From NCBI GenBank assembly GCA_029883255.1, contig JAOUJL010000110.1, forward strand, positions 1 through 5,192: a stretch of DNA of 5,192 nucleotides, read 5' to 3'. Under the pieces are notes generated by a model that ran no database searches, had not been told where the DNA came from, and saw nothing but the letters and a program-made list of their open reading frames with translations. A program made the position numbers and the translations under genes. Shown here piece after piece: positions 1-5,192 of this stretch. The DNA is from Candidatus Bathyarchaeota archaeon. GTDB taxonomy: Archaea; Thermoproteota; Bathyarchaeia; Bathyarchaeales; Bathyarchaeaceae. Positions within the stretch are counted from its first letter, which is position 1. The number at the start of each line of letters is the position of its first letter.

Positions 1-602
1 TTCTTCTTCAACTCTGTCAAGAGCCTTAAGACTTGCGCTTGCACAATGACATCCAGAGCTGTTCCAGGTTCATCTGCAATTAAGAGGTCTGGGTTGCACG
101 CCAAAGCCATGGCTATCAATGCGCGTTGCCTCATTCCACCGCTGAACTCGTGGGGATAATTGTCTGCTCTTGAAGGTTCAAGACCCACTGTTTCCAAGAG
201 TTTTCCGATCCTCTTCCTCGCGTCTTCCTTACTCACTTTGGGCTCGTGAAGAGAAATCGCTTCAACAATTTGGTCTCCAACTTTGTAAACCGGATTGAGG
301 GCGTTCATGGCACCTTGAAACACTATAGATATTCCTTTCCATCTTATCTTCCGCATCTGGGACTCATTAAGCTTGACGAGGTCGTCACCCTTGAAAAGTA
401 TTTTTCCCCCCAAGATTTTTCCTCCCTGTGGAAGGATTTTCAGAAGGGATAACGCAACCGTAGTTTTTCCGCAGCCAGATTCTCCAGCTAAACCCATCAT
501 CTCTCCTTTATCCACTTGAAAGCTAACATCATCTACAGCTCTAACTGGTCCTCTGACAGTAAGATAATGAGTCGTCAAGTCTTGAACATCTAACATAGCC
601 AT
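1..602 (-). CDS. dppD: Peptide ABC transporter ATP-binding subunit, DppD/OppD family (3' end cut off by window edge)
   Basis: This is the cytoplasmic ATPase that powers an oligopeptide/dipeptide importer. The first 200 residues are visible, and the gene runs off the left edge. Numbered from the ATG at 602: Walker A GESGCGKTT at 40-48, Q-loop VFQGAMNALNP at 94-104 (Gln96), signature FSGGMRQR at 153-160, Walker B LLIADE at 173-178 and D-loop TALD at 181-184. The switch His and the C-terminal oligopeptide-transporter domain lie outside the window. The DVIVQAQVL segment after the D-loop is typical of DppD/OppD. Gly180 follows DEP, where Thr or Ser is usual. Three in-frame ATGs compete: 614, 602 and 596. 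GAAGGAT (613-619) lies 10 nt before 602 but abuts 614, so 602 is preferred. The gene has its own upstream region, being separated from the permease genes by the peptidase gene and an opposing gene. The symbol is a family name; the substrate is inferred. Confidence 0.95.
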   Translation of the reverse strand, partial: MAMLDVQDLTTHYLTVRGPVRAVDDVSFQVDKGEMMGLAGESGCGKTTVALSLLKILPQGGKILGGKILFKGDDLVKLNESQMRKIRWKGISIVFQGAMNALNPVYKVGDQIVEAISLHEPKVSKEDARKRIGKLLETVGLEPSRADNYPHEFSGGMRQRALIAMALACNPDLLIADEPGTALDVIVQAQVLRLLTELKK

Positions 603-746
603 GTTTCGTGGCATCCTTCAACTTAGTTTCTGCTATTCACCCTATTCTTTGTAACCCTCAATTTTTCAGAGACAAATGCAGATATAAGTCTTCTCGTTTT
701 TGCCAATTCAGCTTCAAAAGTGTGAACCCTATTAGTTTCGTGGCAT
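603..746. repeat. 12-bp perfect direct repeat in the divergent intergenic region
   Basis: GTTTCGTGGCAT occurs at 603-614 and again at 735-746. The first copy, read on the minus strand, is the segment ATGCCACGAAAC immediately before the ATPase ATG at 602. The second copy on the minus strand reads ATG CCA CGA AAC and is followed directly by TAA. A chance 12-mer match within about 230 nt is unlikely (roughly 0.002 for uniform base composition). A partial duplication of the gene start or a protein-binding site could explain it. Confidence 0.5.
681..696 (-). promoter_or_regulatory. Candidate archaeal TATA/BRE promoter for the ATPase gene
   Basis: On the minus strand the sequence reads GAGAAGACTTATATC. 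CTTATATC is a good TATA-box candidate, preceded by a purine-rich BRE-like stretch. A start site about 25 nt downstream would fall near 655-660, giving a leader of roughly 55 nt before the ATG at 602. This is a pattern match only. Confidence 0.45.
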
Positions 747-775
747 TTCCTTTTGTTTGCACTACAGTTCCATGT

Positions 776-791
776 GAAAGAACGTTTAAAG
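776..791 (+). promoter_or_regulatory. Candidate archaeal TATA/BRE promoter for the small plus-strand gene
   Basis: The sequence GAAAGAACGTTTAAAG holds a TTTAAA core at 785-790 with a purine-rich BRE-like flank upstream. A start site about 25 nt downstream would be near 812-815, giving a leader of about 20 nt before the ATG at 833. This spacing supports the internal start at 833 over the longer upstream frame. Confidence 0.4.
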
Positions 792-828
792 GAGACTCTG
801 ACAACAGACTCCTAGGCTTGGGAGTCTC
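792..828 (+). promoter_or_regulatory. Cluster of three AGACTC half-sites forming alternative inverted repeats
   Basis: AGACTC occurs at 793-798 and 806-811, with its complement GAGTCT at 822-827. AGACTCC (806-812) pairs perfectly with GGAGTCT (821-827) across an 8-nt spacer. GAGACTC (792-798) could instead pair with GAGTCTC (822-828). The cluster lies just downstream of the TTTAAA box, spans the predicted transcription start and ends 5 nt before the ATG at 833. It could be a repressor operator. If transcription starts further upstream, it could be an RNA hairpin close to the start codon. Confidence 0.4.
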
Positions 829-832
829 GAAG

Positions 833-1219
833 ATGCAGGAACGCTGGGTTGGAAAGAACGTTGATTTGCCACTCTTAAGTGAACGTGTCGAAAATTTTTT
901 TAGAGACAAAGGTTTCAGAGTCACAAAAGACGGGTCAGCGCCGAAGTATACAATTTCAGCGAAACCGCAACAGGGTGTCGGCATAATCGGGCAGGTAACC
1001 GTGAAGATTCTTGGAGACCCAAACGATTTCTTAATCGAGTTCTCAACCAGCGGACATTCTCGTTCTGCTGTTAAACTGGGATTCATCACCTCCATATTTG
1101 GAGGAGGAAGCCTCGTTTTGCGTGGCTTGAAATCCCAAGAGGCACTAGAAAAATTGGAAAAGGATTTTTGGGTCCACGTAGAAGAAACCATAGTACATTC
1201 GACTAACTCAACAGATTGA
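833..1219 (+). CDS. Small uncharacterised protein, 128 residues
   Basis: I cannot name a function or a defined family for this gene. The sequence suggests a compact alpha/beta protein: an N-terminal amphipathic helix (about 12-26), strands around 38-44 and 53-72 (the latter containing ILGDPNDFLIEF), a hydrophobic glycine-rich stretch GFITSIFGGGSLVLRGL at 83-99, and a C-terminal helix (101-121). There is no signal peptide. The hydrophobic stretch is short with Arg97 near its end, so membrane contact is possible but not clear. The frame stays open back to a GTG at 608, but those 75 residues are rich in Phe, Cys and Ser and look like translated intergenic DNA. The ATG at 833 sits suitably after a TATA-like box. 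It is the only plus-strand gene here: divergent from the ATPase gene and convergent with the peptidase gene, with stop codons 13 nt apart. Its product may be a regulator or accessory factor, but nothing proves it. Confidence 0.75.
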   Translation: MQERWVGKNVDLPLLSERVENFFRDKGFRVTKDGSAPKYTISAKPQQGVGIIGQVTVKILGDPNDFLIEFSTSGHSRSAVKLGFITSIFGGGSLVLRGLKSQEALEKLEKDFWVHVEETIVHSTNSTD

Positions 1220-1224
1220 ATACA

Positions 1225-1232
1225 GGAAAAAG
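1225..1232 (-). terminator. Possible oligo-T terminator after the peptidase gene
   Basis: On the minus strand the peptidase stop codon is followed at once by CTTTTTCC. A run of five T residues can end transcription in archaea. There is no convincing stem-loop. The 13-nt gap to the convergent gene leaves almost no room for separate terminators, so the two transcripts may overlap at their 3' ends. Confidence 0.3.
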
Positions 1233-2891
1233 TCATTTTAGCCTACGCAAAATTGAACTCAGCGATGGCAGTCTCTCTGACATCAAGATTTTCAAGAAGA
1301 AAAGTGTGAATAATCCAAATCCAATGAAAACAGATAGCGCAGCCATGACATTTAGTACCGAAGATAAAAACGTATTTCGCGGATAAACTGGCAAATTCAC
1401 AATTCTGCCTTGGACAGTCCTTAGTAGGCTGTTATCATCCGTATCCAATTCCCCTTGAGCAATGCTTGCTTTTGCCTCTACGGCGTGATAACCCAAAATG
1501 AGCTGATCCAATCTGGTGAAGCTGAATGTCAGGGTTGCTTCTGCTTCGGCAGGCAAAGTGACATCGGTGCTGTCAAAAACTGTGAAATCATAATAAATAG
1601 TAACTTCGAAAGTCTCGTTGAAGTTTCCCTGATTTTCAACAGCCACTTCGACGGTCAGAGTATCTTCACCAGACACATTAGTCAGAGAAAAGGTAATGTC
1701 AGTTACGGCCACGTCATGGACCTCATGATACAACCGAAGCGTTGGATCCCCAATCAGTGTCAAACCATAAAACTGGCGTTGAAGGTAATCGTATCTCTCA
1801 TGGAGCTCTACGGACCATTCACGGAAAGCGTTGCCTATACATTTTCCTTCGGACAAGGATCCATAGAAACCGCTGACTGGAAGCGTAGAGACAGTCTCTG
1901 TAGAACCAACCGCTAGGAGGCCATAATCGTTCCCGAACACTGCTGAACCTGCCAAATAATCTGGCTCACTGTACAGCGCAGCCGAGCAAACCACAAGGTG
2001 ATAGAAGAAAATACGCGGGTTAATTGACCTATAATCAGAAGAATAGACGGTGCCGTCCCAACGAAACCATGATTCATTTGATGTTTCCGGTTCTTCGGAT
2101 GGGACCATGAAAGTGTGGTTATTATAGGTGCCGTGGCACATGAGATACATCCATTGGTAGCCCAATTGATCGTCAATTCTTTTTTTGTAGTCCGTGGCGT
2201 TGGTTGTGGCCCGGTCTTTTACAAAAACAATGTCGGAGTATATTTTGTTCAAGGAAGATTTTGCATCGTTCTCTGTATTCGTGTTTGTTCCAGCGTCATC
2301 GATGTATATCATGCCACGCCACCATGGCAGAGTAAGCGTTCCAATTCTGTAGCGATGATTCTTGTCGAAATAGTCATTAAGCAAAGAAGCCTCGTCACCT
2401 GCGACATCAGGGACCTTAAGTCTTCCGACCCATATCTCTGGTGCGACGTCTCCAGAGTGTTCGTCGTAGATCATGTCGTTGTCCGAGTCCGTCCACAATC
2501 CATCGAGATCCATGTAATATAGATCGGTGGGAAACTCTTTGGCGCCTACTTCAAACAATGCTCCAGGAATGTCTCCAACCAGAAGACACCCATCTAGCTT
2601 GTGAGGCAAGTTTTCCTGCAGATAAGACCTTATGCCTTCAGGGGTCTCATCGAAAAGTTGTCCAGTCTCCATGATCTTCACTGCGAATCCTGAGTTTTCC
2701 ACATCAACTGCATACCGGTTCAGGGAGAACTCTATATCAGCATAGATTGTTGAGTTGACTAAAATGCAAACTAGAGGTTTTTCGCTTGTAATAGACATCG
2801 CCGCAGCTGCGTTTTCTGGAAGACTCAAAGCTAATTGAGGTGTTAGTATAAATACCAGAACCAGACCTAAAAAGAAGGTCTCTTTGGGCAT
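1233..2891 (-). CDS. Membrane-anchored, exported gingipain-like cysteine peptidase (C25, clan CD) with CARDB domain
   Basis: Predicted surface endopeptidase of 552 residues, numbered from the ATG at 2891; an in-frame TTG at 2900 would add three residues. A hydrophobic signal sequence covers about 6-24. The C25-like fold spans about 38-388. It includes an acidic, possibly Ca-binding segment with DLDG and DSDND (128-139), PEIWVGRL (151-158), catalytic His253 in YLMCHGTY after a hydrophobic block, catalytic Cys302 in HLVVCSAALY, LLAVGSTETV (325-334) and the closing IGDPTLRLY (380-388). A CARDB beta-sandwich follows (about 393-492, ending with DTDDNSL). Then come one transmembrane helix (about 512-535) and a short basic tail, so the protease should face outward. 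Six N-x-S/T sequons (Asn46, 231, 258, 272, 405, 425) suit a glycosylated exterior. Cys252 beside the catalytic His is notable. The gene follows dppC on the same strand after 76 nt without an obvious terminator, hinting at joint expression and peptide supply. Exact specificity is unknown. Confidence 0.88.
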   Translation of the reverse strand: MPKETFFLGLVLVFILTPQLALSLPENAAAAMSITSEKPLVCILVNSTIYADIEFSLNRYAVDVENSGFAVKIMETGQLFDETPEGIRSYLQENLPHKLDGCLLVGDIPGALFEVGAKEFPTDLYYMDLDGLWTDSDNDMIYDEHSGDVAPEIWVGRLKVPDVAGDEASLLNDYFDKNHRYRIGTLTLPWWRGMIYIDDAGTNTNTENDAKSSLNKIYSDIVFVKDRATTNATDYKKRIDDQLGYQWMYLMCHGTYNNHTFMVPSEEPETSNESWFRWDGTVYSSDYRSINPRIFFYHLVVCSAALYSEPDYLAGSAVFGNDYGLLAVGSTETVSTLPVSGFYGSLSEGKCIGNAFREWSVELHERYDYLQRQFYGLTLIGDPTLRLYHEVHDVAVTDITFSLTNVSGEDTLTVEVAVENQGNFNETFEVTIYYDFTVFDSTDVTLPAEAEATLTFSFTRLDQLILGYHAVEAKASIAQGELDTDDNSLLRTVQGRIVNLPVYPRNTFLSSVLNVMAALSVFIGFGLFTLFFLKILMSERLPSLSSILRRLK

Positions 2892-2920
2892 CTCAATCAA
2901 TAATTTAACTTTCCTATGGG

Positions 2921-2932
2921 TATTAAGCTTTG
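2921..2932 (-). promoter_or_regulatory. Candidate TATA box for a near-leaderless peptidase transcript
   Basis: The minus strand reads CAAAGCTTAATA. TTAATA (2921-2926) lies about 25 nt before the region 2898-2900, so transcription could start at or just before the TTG at 2900 and ATG at 2891. That would give a leaderless or very short-leader mRNA, consistent with no well-placed Shine-Dalgarno sequence here. The match to the TATA consensus is modest. Confidence 0.3.
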
Positions 2933-2967
2933 TGCGTGCGCATTGAGAATATGAGATTCAGATCACA

Positions 2968-4503
2968 TTAGCGTCTTCGTCTAAGCTTTGGGTTAAGTAT
3001 CTCGTCGAGGGCGTATCCCAGCAAAATAAATGAGAGAGAAACCAGCGCTATGCTTATACCTGGAGGTACTATCCACCATAACTTTTCTATGCCGTTGTTA
3101 GCCTGTGCGTCGCGAAGCATTCTTCCCCACGACATTACACTGGGGTCGAAAAGGCCCAGCCAACTGAGAGCTGCCTCTAATATTATGGCGCTTGGAACCG
3201 CTAGTGCCAACGAAACATAAAGCAAGGAAACGACGTTTGGAAGGATGTGTTTCACTATGATGTGGAACCTGCCAGCTCCAACAGCTTTTGCTGCTTCAAC
3301 GAAAGGTCTTTCCTTGAGACTTAAGGTTTGGGATCTTACCACTCTTGCGAAACCCATCCATCCAAGCGCACCAATGATGAATATGATGTTCCACAATGAG
3401 GTGCCCAATACCGAGATGAGAACTATCAGCAGTGGCAGCCCAGGTAAGACGAGCAGCATGTCAGAGAACCGCATCAAGACCTCGTCTACAATTTTTCCAA
3501 CGTAGCCTGAAACAATCCCTATCGTTAGCCCAATGACTATAGACAAGAATGCTGAGAGTAGGCCTACGAAAAGAGAAATCCTTGCTCCGTAAACGAATTG
3601 CGCGAATAAGTCTCGTCCCCTGTAATCGGTTCCAAGAAGACTATAAGCCGCGCCGTAGAACCTTGCGTCAAGGTCGTCAATGTAAACGGCGGCTTCTCCA
3701 AGCATGCCAACAGTTTCAGAATCTTCGTCTATAAATAACACCCGAACATCGAATACATATTTACCTGGTTCAGAGAAGACTATTTTTGCTGGGTCTGCCC
3801 AAGTCACATTGCCAATCCTCTCCTTAAAAGCTGGGTCATAAGAATCTATGACTGGGGGGTGATCTCTAGGGGTAGGTTTTATTCCTTCGGTGGTAACATT
3901 CTCGATCTTTTCGCTCCAAAAATCGGGGTATGATGGGGTTTCTCCAACCTGCTTAATTGTCATGAAGACCCTGGCATGCGCGTATTCAACTCCTCTGGAG
4001 GCATACACGGTTAAATTGCATTTGAATCTCGGAGGTGGATCGTAGGGCCAGAAGAATTCCCTTGTTAAGTAGGCTTCAACTCTTCCAGCCAATGTCCTGG
4101 GATCTTTTCGCTTAAATACTATGGCGGCGCTTCCATTGCCTACGCTGAGGTGATAACGGAGAGTAACTTCGGCGTCTTCGTTGGTTGCTGTTGTGAAATT
4201 CCATTCGTTGAAAAGTGACGCGGGAGTGGGGAAACCTGATTTTTCAACCAAAACCTGATTTTCGCTTAGTTTCTCTCCTCCCGGCAAATTTTTGAACCAT
4301 GCGGGAACAGCGAAGTCTGTTGCTACGAAAGTATCATATACCGGGTCATTGGAGGTTAGGAGGGGAGCGGCTAGCGCCACCATAATATATACGACTAGAA
4401 TTGCAATTCCGAAAAGTCCTCTTTTGCTACGTCTGAATGTCGCCCAAAATTCTTTAAACCTTTTGATTTGAAACTTTATTGCAGTCTTATAGGTTGTTGC
4501 CAC
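2968..4503 (-). CDS. dppC: Peptide ABC transporter permease, DppC family, with large extracytoplasmic insertion
   Basis: Inner permease subunit of a dipeptide/oligopeptide importer, 511 residues against a usual 280-300. A basic N-terminal segment (1-28) precedes the first membrane helix (about 29-49). The family motif GTDYRGRDLFAQFVYGARIS at 291-310 leads into the remaining helices (about 311-335, 347-367, 370-390, 424-446, 478-500). The ATPase-contacting EAA loop is EAAKAVGAGRFHIIVKHILP at 403-422. The C-terminus LDEILNPKLRRRR is typical. The extra length is residues about 55-285, between helix 1 and the GTD motif, on the outer face. It is rich in predicted beta strands, holds five sequons (Asn102, 123, 163, 202, 232) and matches no domain I recognise. 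The start is a GTG at 4503, 6 nt after the dppB stop, implying coupled translation. The permease core is certain; the substrate is a family-level inference. Confidence 0.95.
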   Translation of the reverse strand: MATTYKTAIKFQIKRFKEFWATFRRSKRGLFGIAILVVYIMVALAAPLLTSNDPVYDTFVATDFAVPAWFKNLPGGEKLSENQVLVEKSGFPTPASLFNEWNFTTATNEDAEVTLRYHLSVGNGSAAIVFKRKDPRTLAGRVEAYLTREFFWPYDPPPRFKCNLTVYASRGVEYAHARVFMTIKQVGETPSYPDFWSEKIENVTTEGIKPTPRDHPPVIDSYDPAFKERIGNVTWADPAKIVFSEPGKYVFDVRVLFIDEDSETVGMLGEAAVYIDDLDARFYGAAYSLLGTDYRGRDLFAQFVYGARISLFVGLLSAFLSIVIGLTIGIVSGYVGKIVDEVLMRFSDMLLVLPGLPLLIVLISVLGTSLWNIIFIIGALGWMGFARVVRSQTLSLKERPFVEAAKAVGAGRFHIIVKHILPNVVSLLYVSLALAVPSAIILEAALSWLGLFDPSVMSWGRMLRDAQANNGIEKLWWIVPPGISIALVSLSFILLGYALDEILNPKLRRRR

Positions 4504-4508
4504 TTTTG

Positions 4509-4515
4509 CTCACTC
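4509..4515 (-). promoter_or_regulatory. Ribosome binding site of dppC overlapping the dppB stop codon
   Basis: GAGTGAG on the minus strand includes GTGA, a core part of the archaeal Shine-Dalgarno consensus GGAGGTGAT, 6 nt before the GTG at 4503. It contains the dppB stop TGA (4510-4512). This arrangement supports the GTG start and suggests translational coupling of the two permeases. Confidence 0.45.
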
Positions 4516-5192
4516 ATATTTTATTCGGGGGTCAATCACGCCGTAAAGAATGTCTGCTATGAAATTCGCTACGATGACGCATAGGGCTACAAGGAAAAAG
4601 ATAGTCTGCAGAACTGGATAATCTACAAAACCTATTGCCTCCCAGGTCCACCATCCGAGGCCGGGATAAACGAAAACCTGTTCTGTAATAATTGCTCCAG
4701 AAAGGATGAAACCGATCGAGATGGCTGCGTTAGTTATGAGCGGCAACGACGCGTTTTTCAGTGCGTGTTTGAATAGTACTGTTCTTTCCTTAAGTCCCTT
4801 TGCCCTAGCAGTTACGATATAATCTTCGGTGAGGGTCTCCAACATTGTGGCCCTTGCTAGAAGTAGATAACCACCGTACATGAAGAGAGTGAGGGTCAAA
4901 GCCGGGAGGAACAGGTGCCATAGGCGGTCTGAAATGTATGCAAATACGTTTGGAGGCGGGTTTATTGTTGAGAAGGAAGTGGTCCCTACTCCTGGGAACC
5001 AGCCTAAGCGATAATGGAAAATCAGCAAGAACATCATCCCCATCCAAAAAGATGGGAGAGAGTAGGTTGTTAAGGAAGATACAACTAAAACGCTGTCGAT
5101 GGGGCTTCCTCTTTTATGAGCTGCTATGACTCCCAAGATGATGCCAATTATAATGGACAATACGGTGGATACACCCACTAGGAGAAGAGTGT
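4510..5192 (-). CDS. dppB: Peptide ABC transporter permease, DppB family (5' end cut off by window edge)
   Basis: Membrane permease subunit that pairs with the DppC-type protein to form the peptide channel. About 226 C-terminal residues are visible; the family is usually 310-340, so roughly the first 100 (helix 1 and the N-terminal outer loop) lie beyond the right edge. The frame is open to the edge (TLLLVGVST), so the GTG at 5178 is an internal Val codon rather than the start. Numbered from Val at 5178, hydrophobic helices lie at about 3-20, 28-54, 87-109, 143-168 and 188-213. HKRGSPID (21-28) and LPSFWMGMMF (41-50) are family hallmarks. The EAA-type cytoplasmic loop reads DYIVTARAKGLKERTVLFKH (119-138), and the end YGVIDPRIKYE is typical of DppB. 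The stop is TGA at 4510-4512. Any promoter and the solute-binding protein gene would be upstream, outside the window. Confidence 0.95.
   Translation of the reverse strand, partial: TLLLVGVSTVLSIIIGIILGVIAAHKRGSPIDSVLVVSSLTTYSLPSFWMGMMFLLIFHYRLGWFPGVGTTSFSTINPPPNVFAYISDRLWHLFLPALTLTLFMYGGYLLLARATMLETLTEDYIVTARAKGLKERTVLFKHALKNASLPLITNAAISIGFILSGAIITEQVFVYPGLGWWTWEAIGFVDYPVLQTIFFLVALCVIVANFIADILYGVIDPRIKYE

Noticed and set aside
608..832. N-terminal extension of the small plus-strand gene back to a GTG at 608 (203 residues in total).
   Set aside because: The extra residues are rich in Phe, Cys and Ser with no helix or strand pattern like the rest, and the stretch contains promoter-like elements for both directions. 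The ATG at 833 gives a coherent protein.
658..1236. Minus-strand open frame of 192 residues opposite the small gene.
   Set aside because: Its translation is low-complexity Ser/Pro/Lys-rich with no recognisable motif, and it is antisense to the more protein-like plus-strand frame.
1455..2674. Plus-strand open frames (1455-1916, 2115-2522, 2441-2674) and a minus-strand frame (1913-2176) within the protease gene.
   Set aside because: They lie within a continuous frame with clear C25 and CARDB motifs, and their own translations show no domain-like features.
2941..2967. Terminator between the DppC-type gene and the protease gene.
   Set aside because: No T run of five or more and no strong stem-loop appear on the minus strand after the TAA at 2968, so readthrough into the protease gene is plausible.
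3245..3734. Plus-strand open frames opposite the DppC-type gene, and similar ones at 4805-5129 within the DppB-type gene.
   Set aside because: They are shadows of unmistakable permease coding sequence, with no motifs of their own.
3650..4340. Intein, frameshift or assembly chimera as the explanation of the long DppC insertion.
   Set aside because: The frame is continuous with no stops. There is no Cys/Ser and His-Asn splice-junction pattern, and the permease motifs on both sides are intact and in order. Sequons suit a real outer domain.
1..5192. CRISPR arrays, tRNA or rRNA genes, and insertion sequences.
   Set aside because: I saw no regularly spaced repeats, no tRNA-like cloverleaf, no rRNA segments, and no transposase motifs or terminal inverted repeats.

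Overview
The window most likely comes from an archaeon. The clues are A/T-rich boxes with purine-rich flanks at archaeal TATA/BRE distances from start codons, few strong Shine-Dalgarno sequences, GTG or TTG start candidates, and exported domains rich in N-x-S/T sequons. A membrane-anchored C25-type protease carrying a CARDB domain also fits. An uncultured Thermoproteota (Bathyarchaeia-like) lineage is my guess from style alone; no taxonomic marker is present.

Layout, in the direction of transcription (mostly the minus strand, right to left): the 3' part of a DppB-type permease gene (4510 to beyond the right edge); a DppC-type permease gene (2968-4503) 6 nt later; a membrane-anchored, gingipain-like (C25, clan CD) cysteine peptidase gene (1233-2891) after a 76-nt gap; a small plus-strand gene of unknown function (833-1219) converging on the peptidase gene; and, divergent from that small gene, the 5' part of a DppD/OppD-type ATPase gene (602 to beyond the left edge). 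The only sizeable non-coding stretch is the divergent region 603-832. It holds a promoter candidate for each direction, a 12-bp direct repeat and a cluster of three short half-sites.

Together the genes look like an oligopeptide/dipeptide ABC importer locus in which permease and ATPase genes are separated by a surface protease and an oppositely oriented small gene. An obvious reading is that the tethered protease cuts external protein into peptides that the importer takes up; this is inference from gene order. The two most unusual items are the protease itself and a roughly 220-residue extracytoplasmic insertion in the DppC-like permease, which makes it far longer than the usual 280-300 residues. 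The substrate-binding protein and second ATPase, expected for such a system, are not in the window.
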